Assembly: GCA_947476045.1 (NCBI GenBank)
Contig: CANJNZ010000019.1
Span: 1 to 63,323, forward strand
DNA: 63,323 nt
Direction of reading: 5' to 3'
Source: Chthoniobacteraceae bacterium
GTDB taxonomy: Bacteria > Verrucomicrobiota > Verrucomicrobiia > Chthoniobacterales > Chthoniobacteraceae
Positions 1-8,049 of the stretch are shown here, one piece after another (within the stretch, counting starts at the first letter, position 1; every line of letters starts with the position of its first letter). The notes under the pieces are model-generated. The model was not told the DNA's origin, made no database searches, and saw nothing but the letters and a program-made list of their open reading frames with translations. The position numbers were made by a program, and so were the translations under genes.

Positions 1-117
1 ACTGCCCATGCGCAACCGAATCCTAGCCGCCCCCACAGTATCAGGGACCGCCCAAACCGTGCAAATGTAGTGCAGAAAAACCGAGCCCGCCGCCTCGGAA
101 CCCGCATGAATGCGAGA

Positions 118-498
118 TCAGCCTCCGCGAACTGCGGAACTTGGGTTAAACCGCGCCGCGCTGCCCGTGCCATCCGAGCTGCCCGAGTTTCCTGCGGAAC
201 CCGCGAGCGTGGTCACATCTCCGCCTGGCGTCACTTTGCGGATTGTGCAGCTATAGGTGTCTGCCGCATAAACGTTCCCGTCACTATCCACTGCTATGCC
301 AATGGGCGCGCCAAACTGCGCTGCGCTTCCAGTGCCATCCGCACTGCCGCTGACTGCGCTACCCGCCAAGCTGGTTACCACTCCAGCGGGCGTCACTTTG
401 CGTATCTTGTGGTTGGTAGTGTCCGCTACATAGATGTTCCCGCTGCTGTCCACCGCCAAGCCTTTCGGAAAGCTGAACTGCGCTGCGCTGAAACTTGA
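118..498 (-). pseudogene. Truncated NHL-repeat protein fragment
   Basis: Read leftwards, about 125 codons encode two NHL propeller repeats and the start of a third: 'GLAVDSSGNIYVADT' then 'HKIRKVTPAG', 'IGIAVDSDGNVYAADT' then 'TIRKVTPGG', and 'GTGSAARFNPSS'. NHL repeats form beta-propellers in secreted or surface proteins. The frame stops at 118-120 just where the third blade should continue, and upstream of about 498 the similarity ends abruptly at a block of dispersed repeats. No signal peptide, start codon or further blades remain, so I read this as a gene remnant, probably truncated by the repeat block. The first 117 bases hold nothing I recognise. Confidence 0.6.
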
Positions 499-510
499 CG
501 GACACAATCG

Positions 511-640
511 TCTCTTCGTCATCACTCCACATAAACACGCAGATTTCCACCCGTCGGGACGACACGGTTGCCAGCGCCCTCCGGCGCTGCCCTGCGGGCT
601 GCCTGCGGCAGGCGATATCGCTCCGCTCCATTCCCGCCTC
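511..640. repeat. REP-like dispersed repeat, copy A
   Basis: A block of about 55 bases (511-565, starting tctcttcgtcatcactcc) is followed by two palindromes. CAGCGCC (572-578) pairs with GGCGCTG (583-589), and GCCTGC (601-606) pairs with GCAGGC (608-613). The same arrangement recurs at 757-893. Two short GC-rich hairpins in a non-coding block resemble REP/BIME elements. The copies are close together in direct orientation. Confidence 0.7.
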
Positions 641-691
641 CCGACACTCGACACTCTCACGGGGCGCGCTCTGTTTGTTTGCAGGGGGGAA

Positions 692-728
692 GTGTCGAGT
701 GGCGAGAGGAGAGTGGCGTGTCTGCTCG
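692..728 (+). repeat. GAGTGGCG-type interspersed repeat, copy 1
   Basis: This short element reads gtgtcgagtggcgagagg and then gagtggcgtgtctgctcg. Close relatives lie at 5901-5962 and 49031-49070 in the same orientation, and at 805-830 and 6401-6432 reversed. All but one lie in spacers. I see no coding role. Confidence 0.65.
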
Positions 729-756
729 TGATTCGAGAAGCGAATGAGCAAGCCAT

Positions 757-893
757 GTCTCTTCGTCATCACTCCACATAAACACGCAGATTCCCACCCG
801 TCGGGACGACACGCCACTCGCCTCCCGACATTGCCAGCGCCCTCCGGCGCTGCCCTGCAGGCTGCCTGCGGCAGGCTTTCTCGCTCCGCTCGA
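757..893. repeat. REP-like dispersed repeat, copy B
   Basis: This is the second copy of the block at 511-640. The leading 55 bases are nearly identical, followed by CAGCGCC (835-841)/GGCGCTG (846-852) and GCCTGC (864-869)/GCAGGC (871-876). Between the block and the first palindrome it carries a reversed GAGTGGCG-type element (805-830) that copy A lacks, so the family appears modular. Bases 499-957 hold only these repeats; I see no gene there. Confidence 0.7.
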
Positions 894-957
894 ATCGCCA
901 CTTTGAAGGGCGCGTTCCGTTGTTTGTCAACGCGGCTCGTCTGCGACGCTCGCTGGT

Positions 958-3051
958 TCAGTTGAGCAGGAACAATTTTCCTTCGCCGGCTTCGAGGGTG
1001 ACTTCGAGGACTTTGCCGGGGGCGGGTGTGGCGGGGAGGAGTGCTCCGGTTTCCTGCGATACTTCGGCGGTGGTGGCGAATTTGCCGCCCAAGGTCAGCT
1101 TGGCGGTGATTTTTGCGCCGGTGTGGTTGTTGGCTGGCAGGATGTAAACTTTGCCCGCAGCGTCTTTGAAGCAGCCGAGCACGACATTGCCGCCTTCGAT
1201 TTTTGCGATCGGGGCTTCGGGCAGGAGCGGGACGGTGCCGACGGTGGGATTGGTGTGATAGACGCCGGTGGAGGTGAGTTTCACGAGCGTGGGGGCGAGC
1301 TTGGCGATGTGGCGGTTGATCGTCTGAACGTAGGTATATTTCCGGTCGCGCGTCATGTTCTTGGCCAGCAAGCCGGGTGAGTCGCCGGTGGCCATTCCGG
1401 GCACGTGGACGTAGGTGAAGTATTGAATGCCGCGCGAGCCGTAGGCCAGCGATGTCCACACCTGCCAGCGCAGATCGCCTTCGCTGCACTCGCGGTAGCC
1501 CATGTGCGCCAGCGAGACGATGATTTGGTTGAACGGTGTTTTGGCCTTCAGGCAGTTGCGGCGCACGGTCTCGAGGTTGTCGAAGTAATAGCGCGGTTCA
1601 TTGTCTTCATGCATCTGCCAGTAGGCGTCCCAACTGAACAGCGCGGGCTTGACCACTTTCAAATAATCCTTGGTGAGGCGGTCGTAGCCCGGGGGAGTAT
1701 TGGCGTAGTTGGGCAGCAGGTTGTAATACGGGACGTGCGTGGGGTCTTTCTTCAGCAGATACTGGGTGACGAAGCCGAGCCGGGGGTGTGCATCGGTGCC
1801 CATTTCATCTCCGAGGACGAATCCCATGAGAGCGGGGTGCTTGGAATACGCTGCGATCATCGCGTCGAGGTCCTTCTGAATCCCGGGAATGTCTGATTGC
1901 TGGAATTTCTCCCAATGGCCGTTGGTGACCACACGACCGTCATAGATGAAGGCTTTGATGCCAGCCTGCTGGCAGAGGTCGAGGAACTTCAAGTTGAACG
2001 CCTGTTGTGCAGCATCATGTGGCTCCCACAAGTTGGGTGACTGGGCGACGTTGAACCCGCACTCGGCGACTTCTTTCATGCGCTCGAGATTGGTCTGCTC
2101 CTTGGTTGGGCCGCACCAGTAGGAAATGATGAACGGTGCATCCAGCGGGGGAGGCGTGACGGGTGCCTCGACTTTCGGTGCCTTGACAATTTTTTCCTTC
2201 GCTCCCGGCACGCCGAACAATTCGAGCTGGCCGAGGTAAAAGCTGTTTTGAGTGCGGTAGATCCAGTTGACCGCGCTTGGATTGAAGCACGAGTAAATGG
2301 CGACGCGGAAGTGGGTGAATGCTTTTGCAGGGCGGGCGAAGTCCGCTTTCACGAGTTTCTTTCCGGCGAGTTTGGTTTCGAGTTTTTTGGCGTCGGCGGG
2401 AGTGACGGATTTGGCGAGGCTGGCTGAATCGAACGACGTGAAGAGGAATGTCTCGAAGCGTCCGCCTGCCTGGAATGCGGTGCCGCTGCGATCCTCGGCC
2501 TTGCAGTGGTAGATGTCCGTCCAGTCGTCTTCCTCGCCGGTGTTGGAGCCCTGGATGGCCCAATCCTTCGGATCGCGATCCGGCACATCGGGGCCACCGG
2601 TCGTGATGGTAAAATGAGTCAGCGTGAACGCGTCCTTCAACTCGATGGCGCAGTAATAAGGGTCCGCCTTCGAAGGGCCGCCGTAGCCGCTCTCGCGGAA
2701 AGCCACATACCACTTTGTCTTCTCGGGCTTGTTCATGAAAATGCCCGCAGCCGGCGAGCCCACCCAGCTTTGATACGCGTGACGCTGATGCGGCATCGAG
2801 TATGGCCCGCTGGAAGGCCAGTGAGTCATCTTCACCCACGTGGCGTTCTTCGGCTTCATCTCCTCCTCCGTTTTTCCTTCACCGGGATTCATCGCCAGCT
2901 CGACGGTGTCCGTCGGGTCCGACAAATCGCCGCCGATCAAACTGGCGTTGCCTTTTCCGAGGCTCTCGAATGCAGAGGCAGAGTGGGGGATGAGAAAAAT
3001 GCCGGTGAGGGCGGAGAGGAAGAGGGACTTCGTGGTGGTATTCATGCTCAT
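958..3051 (-). CDS. Secreted TIM-barrel hydrolase with N-terminal discoidin-like region
   Basis: The 697-residue protein has a signal peptide (cleavage after about 'HSASA', residue 27). An F5/8-type-C-like region follows, with sparse sugar-binding-style motifs such as 'TWVKMTHWPSSGPY' and 'TTGGPDVPDRDPKDWAIQGSN'. From about residue 305 a TIM-barrel-type module begins ('FIISYWCGPTKEQTNLERM'). 'GFVLGDEMG' near residue 410 supplies a plausible catalytic acid, as in clan GH-A enzymes such as GH42. The C-terminal 150 residues look like a beta-sandwich. It is probably a periplasmic or extracellular glycosidase; the exact family and substrate are not recognised. ATG 3051 is used because it opens the signal peptide (ATG 3045 is the alternative). 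No clear ribosome binding site is seen. Confidence 0.7.
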   Translation of the reverse strand: MSMNTTTKSLFLSALTGIFLIPHSASAFESLGKGNASLIGGDLSDPTDTVELAMNPGEGKTEEEMKPKNATWVKMTHWPSSGPYSMPHQRHAYQSWVGSPAAGIFMNKPEKTKWYVAFRESGYGGPSKADPYYCAIELKDAFTLTHFTITTGGPDVPDRDPKDWAIQGSNTGEEDDWTDIYHCKAEDRSGTAFQAGGRFETFLFTSFDSASLAKSVTPADAKKLETKLAGKKLVKADFARPAKAFTHFRVAIYSCFNPSAVNWIYRTQNSFYLGQLELFGVPGAKEKIVKAPKVEAPVTPPPLDAPFIISYWCGPTKEQTNLERMKEVAECGFNVAQSPNLWEPHDAAQQAFNLKFLDLCQQAGIKAFIYDGRVVTNGHWEKFQQSDIPGIQKDLDAMIAAYSKHPALMGFVLGDEMGTDAHPRLGFVTQYLLKKDPTHVPYYNLLPNYANTPPGYDRLTKDYLKVVKPALFSWDAYWQMHEDNEPRYYFDNLETVRRNCLKAKTPFNQIIVSLAHMGYRECSEGDLRWQVWTSLAYGSRGIQYFTYVHVPGMATGDSPGLLAKNMTRDRKYTYVQTINRHIAKLAPTLVKLTSTGVYHTNPTVGTVPLLPEAPIAKIEGGNVVLGCFKDAAGKVYILPANNHTGAKITAKLTLGGKFATTAEVSQETGALLPATPAPGKVLEVTLEAGEGKLFLLN

Positions 3052-3221
3052 GATGGTAGGTCGGTGTTTGATAATCCGGGCGGGCGTTTCTTAGAGGGTG
3101 TTTGAAGCAGGACGCGATGTTTTATCACATTCTGTGACGCGGAGCGGGTTTCATTGAGCCCATTATACAAACAGCACGATCATCAGTCCGGGGGCCAGAA
3201 TTGCGATACAGCGCTGAGTGA

Positions 3222-3968
3222 TTATGTAGAAATTTGCTCCGCCCCTCTATTGCGCCTCAGCATTTCGAGGATCACGAGCACGATGAGGATTCCGCCGAGC
3301 ACTGCGGATGAGCCCTTGGTGCCGAAGTCGAGGCCGCCGTTTTCCTTCGATTTGGTGAGAACGTCTCCGAGCGTTGCGCCGAAGGGGCGCGTGAGCACGA
3401 AGGCCAGCCAGAACAAGAACACCCGCGAGATGCGCGTGAAATACGCCGCAGCAGCGACGATGGCGATCAGGCTGCCGATGAGGACTGCGCCTCCGGCGAA
3501 GCCGAGTCCCGAGTCATCCGCGAGGAAATCCCCCAGCGCGGTGCCGAGTGTGTTGGAAAACAGGATCGCCACCCAATAAAGCGTCTCCAGTTTGCGCGAA
3601 TGAATTTTCTCCACCGAGAGCGACTGCCCCGTGGAGCGCCAGTAGGTAAATATCGCGAGCAGAATTCCGAGCAGGATGGCGCTGCCGGTCGCGTAGCCGA
3701 GCTTCAGTGTGCGGTCCATGTAGTCGGACAGCGTCGTGCCCGCCGTGCTCGTGGAAAGGATGACCGCCCAATACAGAAACGGGTGATATTTCTTCGAGGC
3801 CAGTTGCGCCACGACAGTGACCAAAAACACGCTGAGCAAAATCACCGTGCTCACCGCGTAGCCGACGTTCAAAGTCATGGAGACAAGATCGCCCGCCGTC
3901 TCCCCGAGCGTCGTCGCGCAGATTTTCATCACCCAAAAGGCGAATGTGATGTGCGGGAGTTTGTTCAT
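3222..3968 (-). CDS. DUF347-repeat integral membrane protein (COG4705 family)
   Basis: The 248-residue, almost entirely hydrophobic protein carries four copies of the DUF347 repeat: 'KICATTLGETAGDLVS', 'LSTSTAGTTLSDYMD', 'LFSNTLGTALGDFLAD' and 'VLTRPFGATLGDVLTK'. Each has a G-[EDT]-x-x-[GS]-D core at the start of a membrane segment. The family (uncharacterised membrane-anchored proteins, COG4705) has no established function that I can name. The start lies inside a 19-base direct repeat that recurs 482 bases upstream, so this promoter region may have been rearranged. Confidence 0.8.
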   Translation of the reverse strand: MNKLPHITFAFWVMKICATTLGETAGDLVSMTLNVGYAVSTVILLSVFLVTVVAQLASKKYHPFLYWAVILSTSTAGTTLSDYMDRTLKLGYATGSAILLGILLAIFTYWRSTGQSLSVEKIHSRKLETLYWVAILFSNTLGTALGDFLADDSGLGFAGGAVLIGSLIAIVAAAAYFTRISRVFLFWLAFVLTRPFGATLGDVLTKSKENGGLDFGTKGSSAVLGGILIVLVILEMLRRNRGAEQIST

Positions 3969-3973
3969 TGGTG
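3955..3973. repeat. 19-bp direct repeat, copy 1
   Basis: The sequence gggagtttgttcattggtg is identical to 4437-4455. This copy contains the start codon of the DUF347 gene on the minus strand. The two copies bracket the small membrane-protein gene 3997-4425. Confidence 0.8.
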
Positions 3974-3996
3974 GAATGTTCGGTGAGCTGTTTCGA

Positions 3997-4425
3997 CTAG
4001 GAGCGGAAAAAATACCAATCCATGAAGCTGGCAGGGTCTATGAAGACAAGAGCAAGGGCGGCGCACCAAGGAATTAGCAGGACGAAAAAACGACGTGAAG
4101 AAAGGACTCCAGGGGAAGTGAGTGCGTAGCCGCTTGATCCCACGATCCACGATACGAAGAAAAGCGGGAGAAGGAAGGCTCCGCTCGTGACGAGTAACTC
4201 GTGAAAATGAAAATGGAAAGAATGGCGGTCGAAAACGGCAGATGAATCTGGCCAAACTCCAGCACTCAATCTGACACGGACAATGAAACTATAGAAAGCG
4301 ATGAGCCAAAGCAGCGGCAACGCGCCACCGATATAAACGAACCATGTCGCGATGCGCCGAAATACACGAAGCCATCTGCCGGTATGACGCTCTGGGTTAG
4401 TGAGCATATCTGCGCTCACAAGCAT
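3997..4425 (-). CDS. Small hypothetical membrane protein
   Basis: The 142-residue protein has three likely membrane segments: around 'WFVYIGGALPLLWLIAFYSF', 'LLVTSGAFLLPLFFVSWIVG' and 'RFFVLLIPWCAALALVFI'. I recognise no family. A run of His/Phe ('HSFHFHFHELL') precedes the second segment. ATG 4425 is preferred over the GTG one codon earlier; ATG 4404 is also possible. The gene sits between two 19-base direct repeats and may have entered as a unit. Confidence 0.5.
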   Translation of the reverse strand: MLVSADMLTNPERHTGRWLRVFRRIATWFVYIGGALPLLWLIAFYSFIVRVRLSAGVWPDSSAVFDRHSFHFHFHELLVTSGAFLLPLFFVSWIVGSSGYALTSPGVLSSRRFFVLLIPWCAALALVFIDPASFMDWYFFRS

Positions 4426-4436
4426 CACTCACAAGT

Positions 4437-4455
4437 GGGAGTTTGTTCATTGGTG
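4437..4455. repeat. 19-bp direct repeat, copy 2
   Basis: This is identical to 3955-3973. Here it lies between the small membrane-protein gene and the end of the HtrA-like pseudoprotease. Read on the minus strand it still holds the 'ATG AAC AAA CTC CC' start of the DUF347 gene, as expected of a duplicated junction. Confidence 0.8.
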
Positions 4456-4461
4456 AAACGC

Positions 4462-5994
4462 CTACTCCAGCCGCTTGAGCGTCGGGATGCGGTATTGCAT
4501 TTGCACCATGCGCTCGATTTTTTCGGACTCGGCGGCGTCGAGGTAGATGGTGCCGGGATCGTCGTCGAATTCGATTTTGTGCAGGCCCTTCTCGGCTTTT
4601 TCGAGGGCCTTGGGCACGTCGTCGAGGCTTTGGAGTTCGACGCCGTTGATTTTGGTGACGCGGAGGCTGTTGAGGTCTTCGTAGCCGACGGTCGTGGGCG
4701 TGGGGAGGACGCGCGTGAGGAAGACGACTTTGCGCGGACTGTCGGGGTAGAGTTCGCTTTGGTAGCGGTCCTGGTAGATGGCGCGTTCGGGGGCGCGGCG
4801 CACCCATTCGGGGCCGAAACTTTTCAGAAATTCGCGGGAGAGTTCCTGGAGGATGAGTCCGCCGACGATGTAGAAGCGGGGGGCTTTGTCTATGATGTAA
4901 GGATCGCTGACGTAGGTGGCGGGGTCGCGGTGGGCGAGGGTGATTGTGAGGTCCGTTTTTTCCCCGGCACGCAAGACGTGGAAGGTGAGTTTGTCGCCGA
5001 CGAAATGACGGGCGTTGATCAGATGGCCGAGCGGGATTTTTCCATAAGCGGCGTCTTCGTAGTTGCCGTCTTGATCCACGGCTGCGTCGTCCACACCGAG
5101 GAGCACATCGCCTTTTTTCAAATCACCCTTCGCTGCGGGGCTGTCCTTGAGGACCTCGGTGATGTAGATGCCGCCCTTGGTGTCGGCGGGGATTTTTGCG
5201 AAGCGACGCAGCGCGGGGTCGCGCATGGGGCTGAATGCGTAGCCTGCACGCGGGAAGCCGTCGTATTTCGCATCGGCGGCGTCTTTCAGGAAATGATGGA
5301 TGATGGGCGCGGGGATGATGTTAGCGTTGTTGCTCTGCGCTTCGTAGCTCATGAGGATGCCGGCGAGCTTGCCGCCTTTCACGACGGGCATGGTGAAGCT
5401 GCTGTCGCGGTTCTGCATTTGCACGGTCATGCGGTAGATGAGAAATGCGCCGTCCACGGGGTAGGGGGCGACTTCGGCGGTGGTCATGGGGCCGTTGGTG
5501 ACGAGGAGGCGTCCGCTGTTTTCGAGCTGCCAGACGGAGAGCTGGTCGCCGGTGGTGGCTTCGGCAATTTCGATGGGCGCGATGTCTTTGAGGAAATCGG
5601 CATCGTCGGTTTTCAAAAGAGCGAGGTTTGCCTCGTAGTCCACGAACTCGACGCTGGCGGGGACTTTCCTGCCACCGGCAGTGGCTTCAAGTTCGAGGTA
5701 GGTGGAGTTGGCGACGAGTTCACCGGCGACGAGCACGCGATTGCCCTCGATGACTGCACCGATGGCGCGTCGTGTGACCGGCTGGCGCTTGCCCCACGGG
5801 CGGAGAAAATCCCAGCCCTGCGTGGTGACGTTCACACGCACGACGGGTGTGGGCTTTTCCTGAGCGAAGGCGCTGGTGGCGGCTGCGAGGAGCAGCAGCG
5901 CGAGTGTCGAGAGGCGGGTGGCAGGTGGCGAGTGTCGAGAGGCGAGTGGCGTGTCTGCCCGACGGGTGAGCGGTTGAGTGTTTGCGGTAATCAT
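4462..5994 (-). CDS. HtrA/DegP-like pseudoprotease (PDZ-containing, catalytic residues lost)
   Basis: The 510-residue exported protein matches the active HtrA-like protein at 6427-7875 along its length: trypsin-like barrel, 'FLKD' linker, a PDZ domain ('GGIYITEVLKDSPAAKGDLKKG'), and a second PDZ-like end. The catalytic signature is gone. The His segment reads 'VLVAGELVANS' instead of 'LMTNAHVVSNA', the Asp segment 'YEANLALLK' instead of 'HDCDLALLK', and the Ser loop 'NRDSSFTMP' instead of 'NPGNSGGP'. It is therefore likely a binding or regulatory partner rather than a protease. The signal peptide has an odd n-region (residues about 12-30) encoded by a dispersed repeat. ATG 5994 is the only start upstream of the hydrophobic core. 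Confidence 0.75.
   Translation of the reverse strand: MITANTQPLTRRADTPLASRHSPPATRLSTLALLLLAAATSAFAQEKPTPVVRVNVTTQGWDFLRPWGKRQPVTRRAIGAVIEGNRVLVAGELVANSTYLELEATAGGRKVPASVEFVDYEANLALLKTDDADFLKDIAPIEIAEATTGDQLSVWQLENSGRLLVTNGPMTTAEVAPYPVDGAFLIYRMTVQMQNRDSSFTMPVVKGGKLAGILMSYEAQSNNANIIPAPIIHHFLKDAADAKYDGFPRAGYAFSPMRDPALRRFAKIPADTKGGIYITEVLKDSPAAKGDLKKGDVLLGVDDAAVDQDGNYEDAAYGKIPLGHLINARHFVGDKLTFHVLRAGEKTDLTITLAHRDPATYVSDPYIIDKAPRFYIVGGLILQELSREFLKSFGPEWVRRAPERAIYQDRYQSELYPDSPRKVVFLTRVLPTPTTVGYEDLNSLRVTKINGVELQSLDDVPKALEKAEKGLHKIEFDDDPGTIYLDAAESEKIERMVQMQYRIPTLKRLE
5901..5962 (+). repeat. GAGTGGCG-type interspersed repeat inside a coding start
   Basis: Two tandem degenerate copies lie here. The second (5932-5962) reads gtgtcgagaggcgagtgg followed by cgtgtctgcccg and continues into cgacgggtg, matching 692-728 and the reverse of 795-830. 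It lies within the first 30 codons of the pseudoprotease gene and encodes the start of its signal peptide. Confidence 0.65.
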
Positions 5995-6009
5995 TGTTGG
6001 TGAAGAAAG

Positions 6010-6387
6010 TTACTTTTGAGTGCTGGAAAGTTTATGGCGGAGGCGGGGAATGGTGCGGGTGAGGATGCCGATGATTTCATCGCACAGCGATTGCGCGCGA
6101 GTGACGGCTTCCGGCGGAAGCCAGTGACGGAGCCGGTGATGCCGTCCCCGCACTTCGCGGCAGGATGCGCGGGCGATTGCGAGAAACTGGATCAACTCGC
6201 GGGTGCCTTCGCGACCAAAGCCTTCCTCGATATTGGCGCAGATGGAGTCCGCCGCAGCGATCTGCTGGCTGATGAGTTTCCAGCATTCCGGCAACTTTCG
6301 CAGCGGCATCATATCCTCCACCACCAAGTCGAACAATTCGTCCGCCTTTTGGTAAGCTCCAAACTTTTCCAGTTCTTGCTGACTCAT
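6010..6387 (-). CDS. Four-helix-bundle protein (S23/IVS-encoded protein family)
   Basis: The 125-residue all-helical protein matches the four-helix-bundle family first described from 23S rRNA intervening sequences. Features are an N-terminal 'YQKADELFDLVVEDMMPLRKLP', the central 'SICANIEEGFGREGTRELIQFLAIARASCREVR' and a closing amphipathic helix. The motif N-I-x-E-G-x-[GS]-R is diagnostic. Most chromosomal members stand alone and have no established function. It lies 39 bases after the active HtrA-like gene and 15 before the pseudoprotease gene, so all three may be co-transcribed. Confidence 0.85.
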   Translation of the reverse strand: MSQQELEKFGAYQKADELFDLVVEDMMPLRKLPECWKLISQQIAAADSICANIEEGFGREGTRELIQFLAIARASCREVRGRHHRLRHWLPPEAVTRAQSLCDEIIGILTRTIPRLRHKLSSTQK

Positions 6388-6400
6388 ATTTCAGTAGCAG

Positions 6401-6432
6401 GCACGACACTCGCCTCTCGCCACTCGTCACTT
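6401..6432 (-). repeat. GAGTGGCG-type interspersed repeat, reversed copy
   Basis: On the minus strand this reads gagtggcgagaggcgagtg and then tcgtgcc. It fills the spacer between the active HtrA-like gene and the four-helix-bundle gene and overlaps the last codons of the former. It is the same family as 692-728. Confidence 0.55.
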
Positions 6433-7875
6433 GCCCTCCCCGAGGAACTGCTCCTGCAGGACGTTGTAGCGTTTGCGGATGCGGTCGCGGGCGGCGCTTA
6501 CTTCGGCGCGATTGAGAACTAGCGGGCGGCCTAGTCCGTCGAATTCCACGAGCATTTCTTCCTTTTCCTCGTCGGCGAGAGCGGCGGCGAGTTCACGCAG
6601 GTTGCGGATTTTCTTGCCGTTCACTTTGTCCACGATGCCTTCGCGGAATTCATCGAGATAAGTATTCAGCGGATCGGGGAGCAACGCGGTGAGCACGATG
6701 ATTTCGTCGCGCTCTTTATACATCTCGTCCTGAATGAAGTGCGTGTAGATGTGCATCAGACGCATGGACGCGAACTGATAGGCCATCAGCAAATTTCTAT
6801 TGAGCGGCTGAAAGAGCAGCCCGGCGTGAACGATGTAGCGCGCGGGGTCGTAGCTGTTCGCCTGGTAGGTGAAAGGCCACGCCTCCGTGAAAGTCACCTC
6901 CGCTGTGGTCGGCTTGCCGTCGCGCAGCAACTCGAACTTCACAGTGTCGCCTTTGAACTTCCGCTCGGCGATCTCCGCCATCATCACGCGCTCGCCTTCG
7001 AGTTGCACCATGCCATCGCTCTCGATGTCCACGCCGTCAATTTTCAGCAGCACATCGCCGACGTTCAGTTTACCAAACGCCACACTTGCAGCCGGCACCG
7101 TCGTCACCACGACGCCGTGGTCATCATCCGGCAGGCCGAGCGCCTTGCGGTGCGTTGGGTTTTGCAGGGGGAAGGTCGTGATGCTCAAATCCATGTAGCG
7201 GTCGTAGTTCCCGTCCGACACGTCCTTGAGGAAATGCTTCACCACCGGAGTCGGGATCATGTAGCCGACGTTTTGAGCGTCCGCACCTGAGAGTCCCTGA
7301 AACGCGACGCCCACCACTTTACCTGCTTGCAGCACGGGGCCGCCGGAGTTGCCGGGATTGATCGCCGCATCAATCTGAATACACAAATGCGAATCCATCA
7401 CCGAATGCGCATACGGGCGGAAATCAATGCGCGACACGATCCCTTGCGTCACACTCATCCGCTCGCCGCCGATGGGGTAGCCATACACCGACACACTGCT
7501 CTCGATTTCCGGCACACCGCCGACATCCAGCACCTTCGTATCTTTCCAGAAATCTTTGTCCTCCACCTTGAGCAGCGCGAGGTCGCAGTCGTGCGCGATG
7601 AACTCCACCGTCGCCACATACTTCTTGGGATCGTTCTCTTTCTCCACCGTGAGCAGCTTCGCATTGCTGACGACGTGCGCGTTCGTCATCAGCCTGTCCT
7701 TGGCGACCACCCAGCCCGTCCCGCTCCCGCCGCCGATCTGCCCAGGCAGCCACGGCACCCGGTAATTAAACTCCTGCGCCGTGTTGTTGATTCGCGCGAG
7801 CGACTTGCGGATTTCGTTGGGCTGCGCCACCGCCACCGCAGTGAGCAAAGGAATAAGGAGCCAATGGAACTTCAT
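6427..7875 (-). CDS. HtrA/DegP-like serine protease with PDZ domain
   Basis: The 482-residue protein is exported: ATG 7875 opens 'MKFHWLLIPLLTAVAVAQ', a standard signal peptide, so it is preferred over in-frame upstream starts at 7914 and 7992. The trypsin-like domain has an intact triad: His in 'MTNAHVVS', Asp in 'HDCDLALLK', Ser in 'NPGNSGGP'. A PDZ domain follows ('GVVVTTVPAASVAFGKLNVGDVLLKIDG') and a second, divergent one closes the protein. Such proteins degrade or refold damaged periplasmic proteins. It is divergent from macA and is followed by the four-helix-bundle gene and its inactive paralogue. No Shine-Dalgarno sequence is visible. Confidence 0.85.
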   Translation of the reverse strand: MKFHWLLIPLLTAVAVAQPNEIRKSLARINNTAQEFNYRVPWLPGQIGGGSGTGWVVAKDRLMTNAHVVSNAKLLTVEKENDPKKYVATVEFIAHDCDLALLKVEDKDFWKDTKVLDVGGVPEIESSVSVYGYPIGGERMSVTQGIVSRIDFRPYAHSVMDSHLCIQIDAAINPGNSGGPVLQAGKVVGVAFQGLSGADAQNVGYMIPTPVVKHFLKDVSDGNYDRYMDLSITTFPLQNPTHRKALGLPDDDHGVVVTTVPAASVAFGKLNVGDVLLKIDGVDIESDGMVQLEGERVMMAEIAERKFKGDTVKFELLRDGKPTTAEVTFTEAWPFTYQANSYDPARYIVHAGLLFQPLNRNLLMAYQFASMRLMHIYTHFIQDEMYKERDEIIVLTALLPDPLNTYLDEFREGIVDKVNGKKIRNLRELAAALADEEKEEMLVEFDGLGRPLVLNRAEVSAARDRIRKRYNVLQEQFLGEGK

Positions 7876-8049
7876 GGAGCGCGGAAGATGCACAGCAAGG
7901 AATGGCTTGTCCATGAAAGGTGAGTGACTGGGGAAGAGCAAAGGTTGCCCGCGATGCGTTCCCTGCCTCTGGTTACTAAAGACTTTGCGCACCGTGCAGT
8001 GTCCTCGTATCGTAAAGATGAACTGTCGGCGTAGTGCTCTCGCTTTCTA

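Noticed and set aside
4384-6003. A 539-codon plus-strand frame
   Set aside because: It mirrors the HtrA-like pseudoprotease gene and shows no recognisable domain.
6010-6387. 23S rRNA intervening sequence
   Set aside because: The four-helix-bundle family was first seen in such sequences, but no rRNA flanks the gene here.
7987-8020. macA promoter
   Set aside because: A TTGCGC and TATCGT pair with 17-base spacing exists, but both hexamers are poor matches and the GC-rich background makes chance likely.
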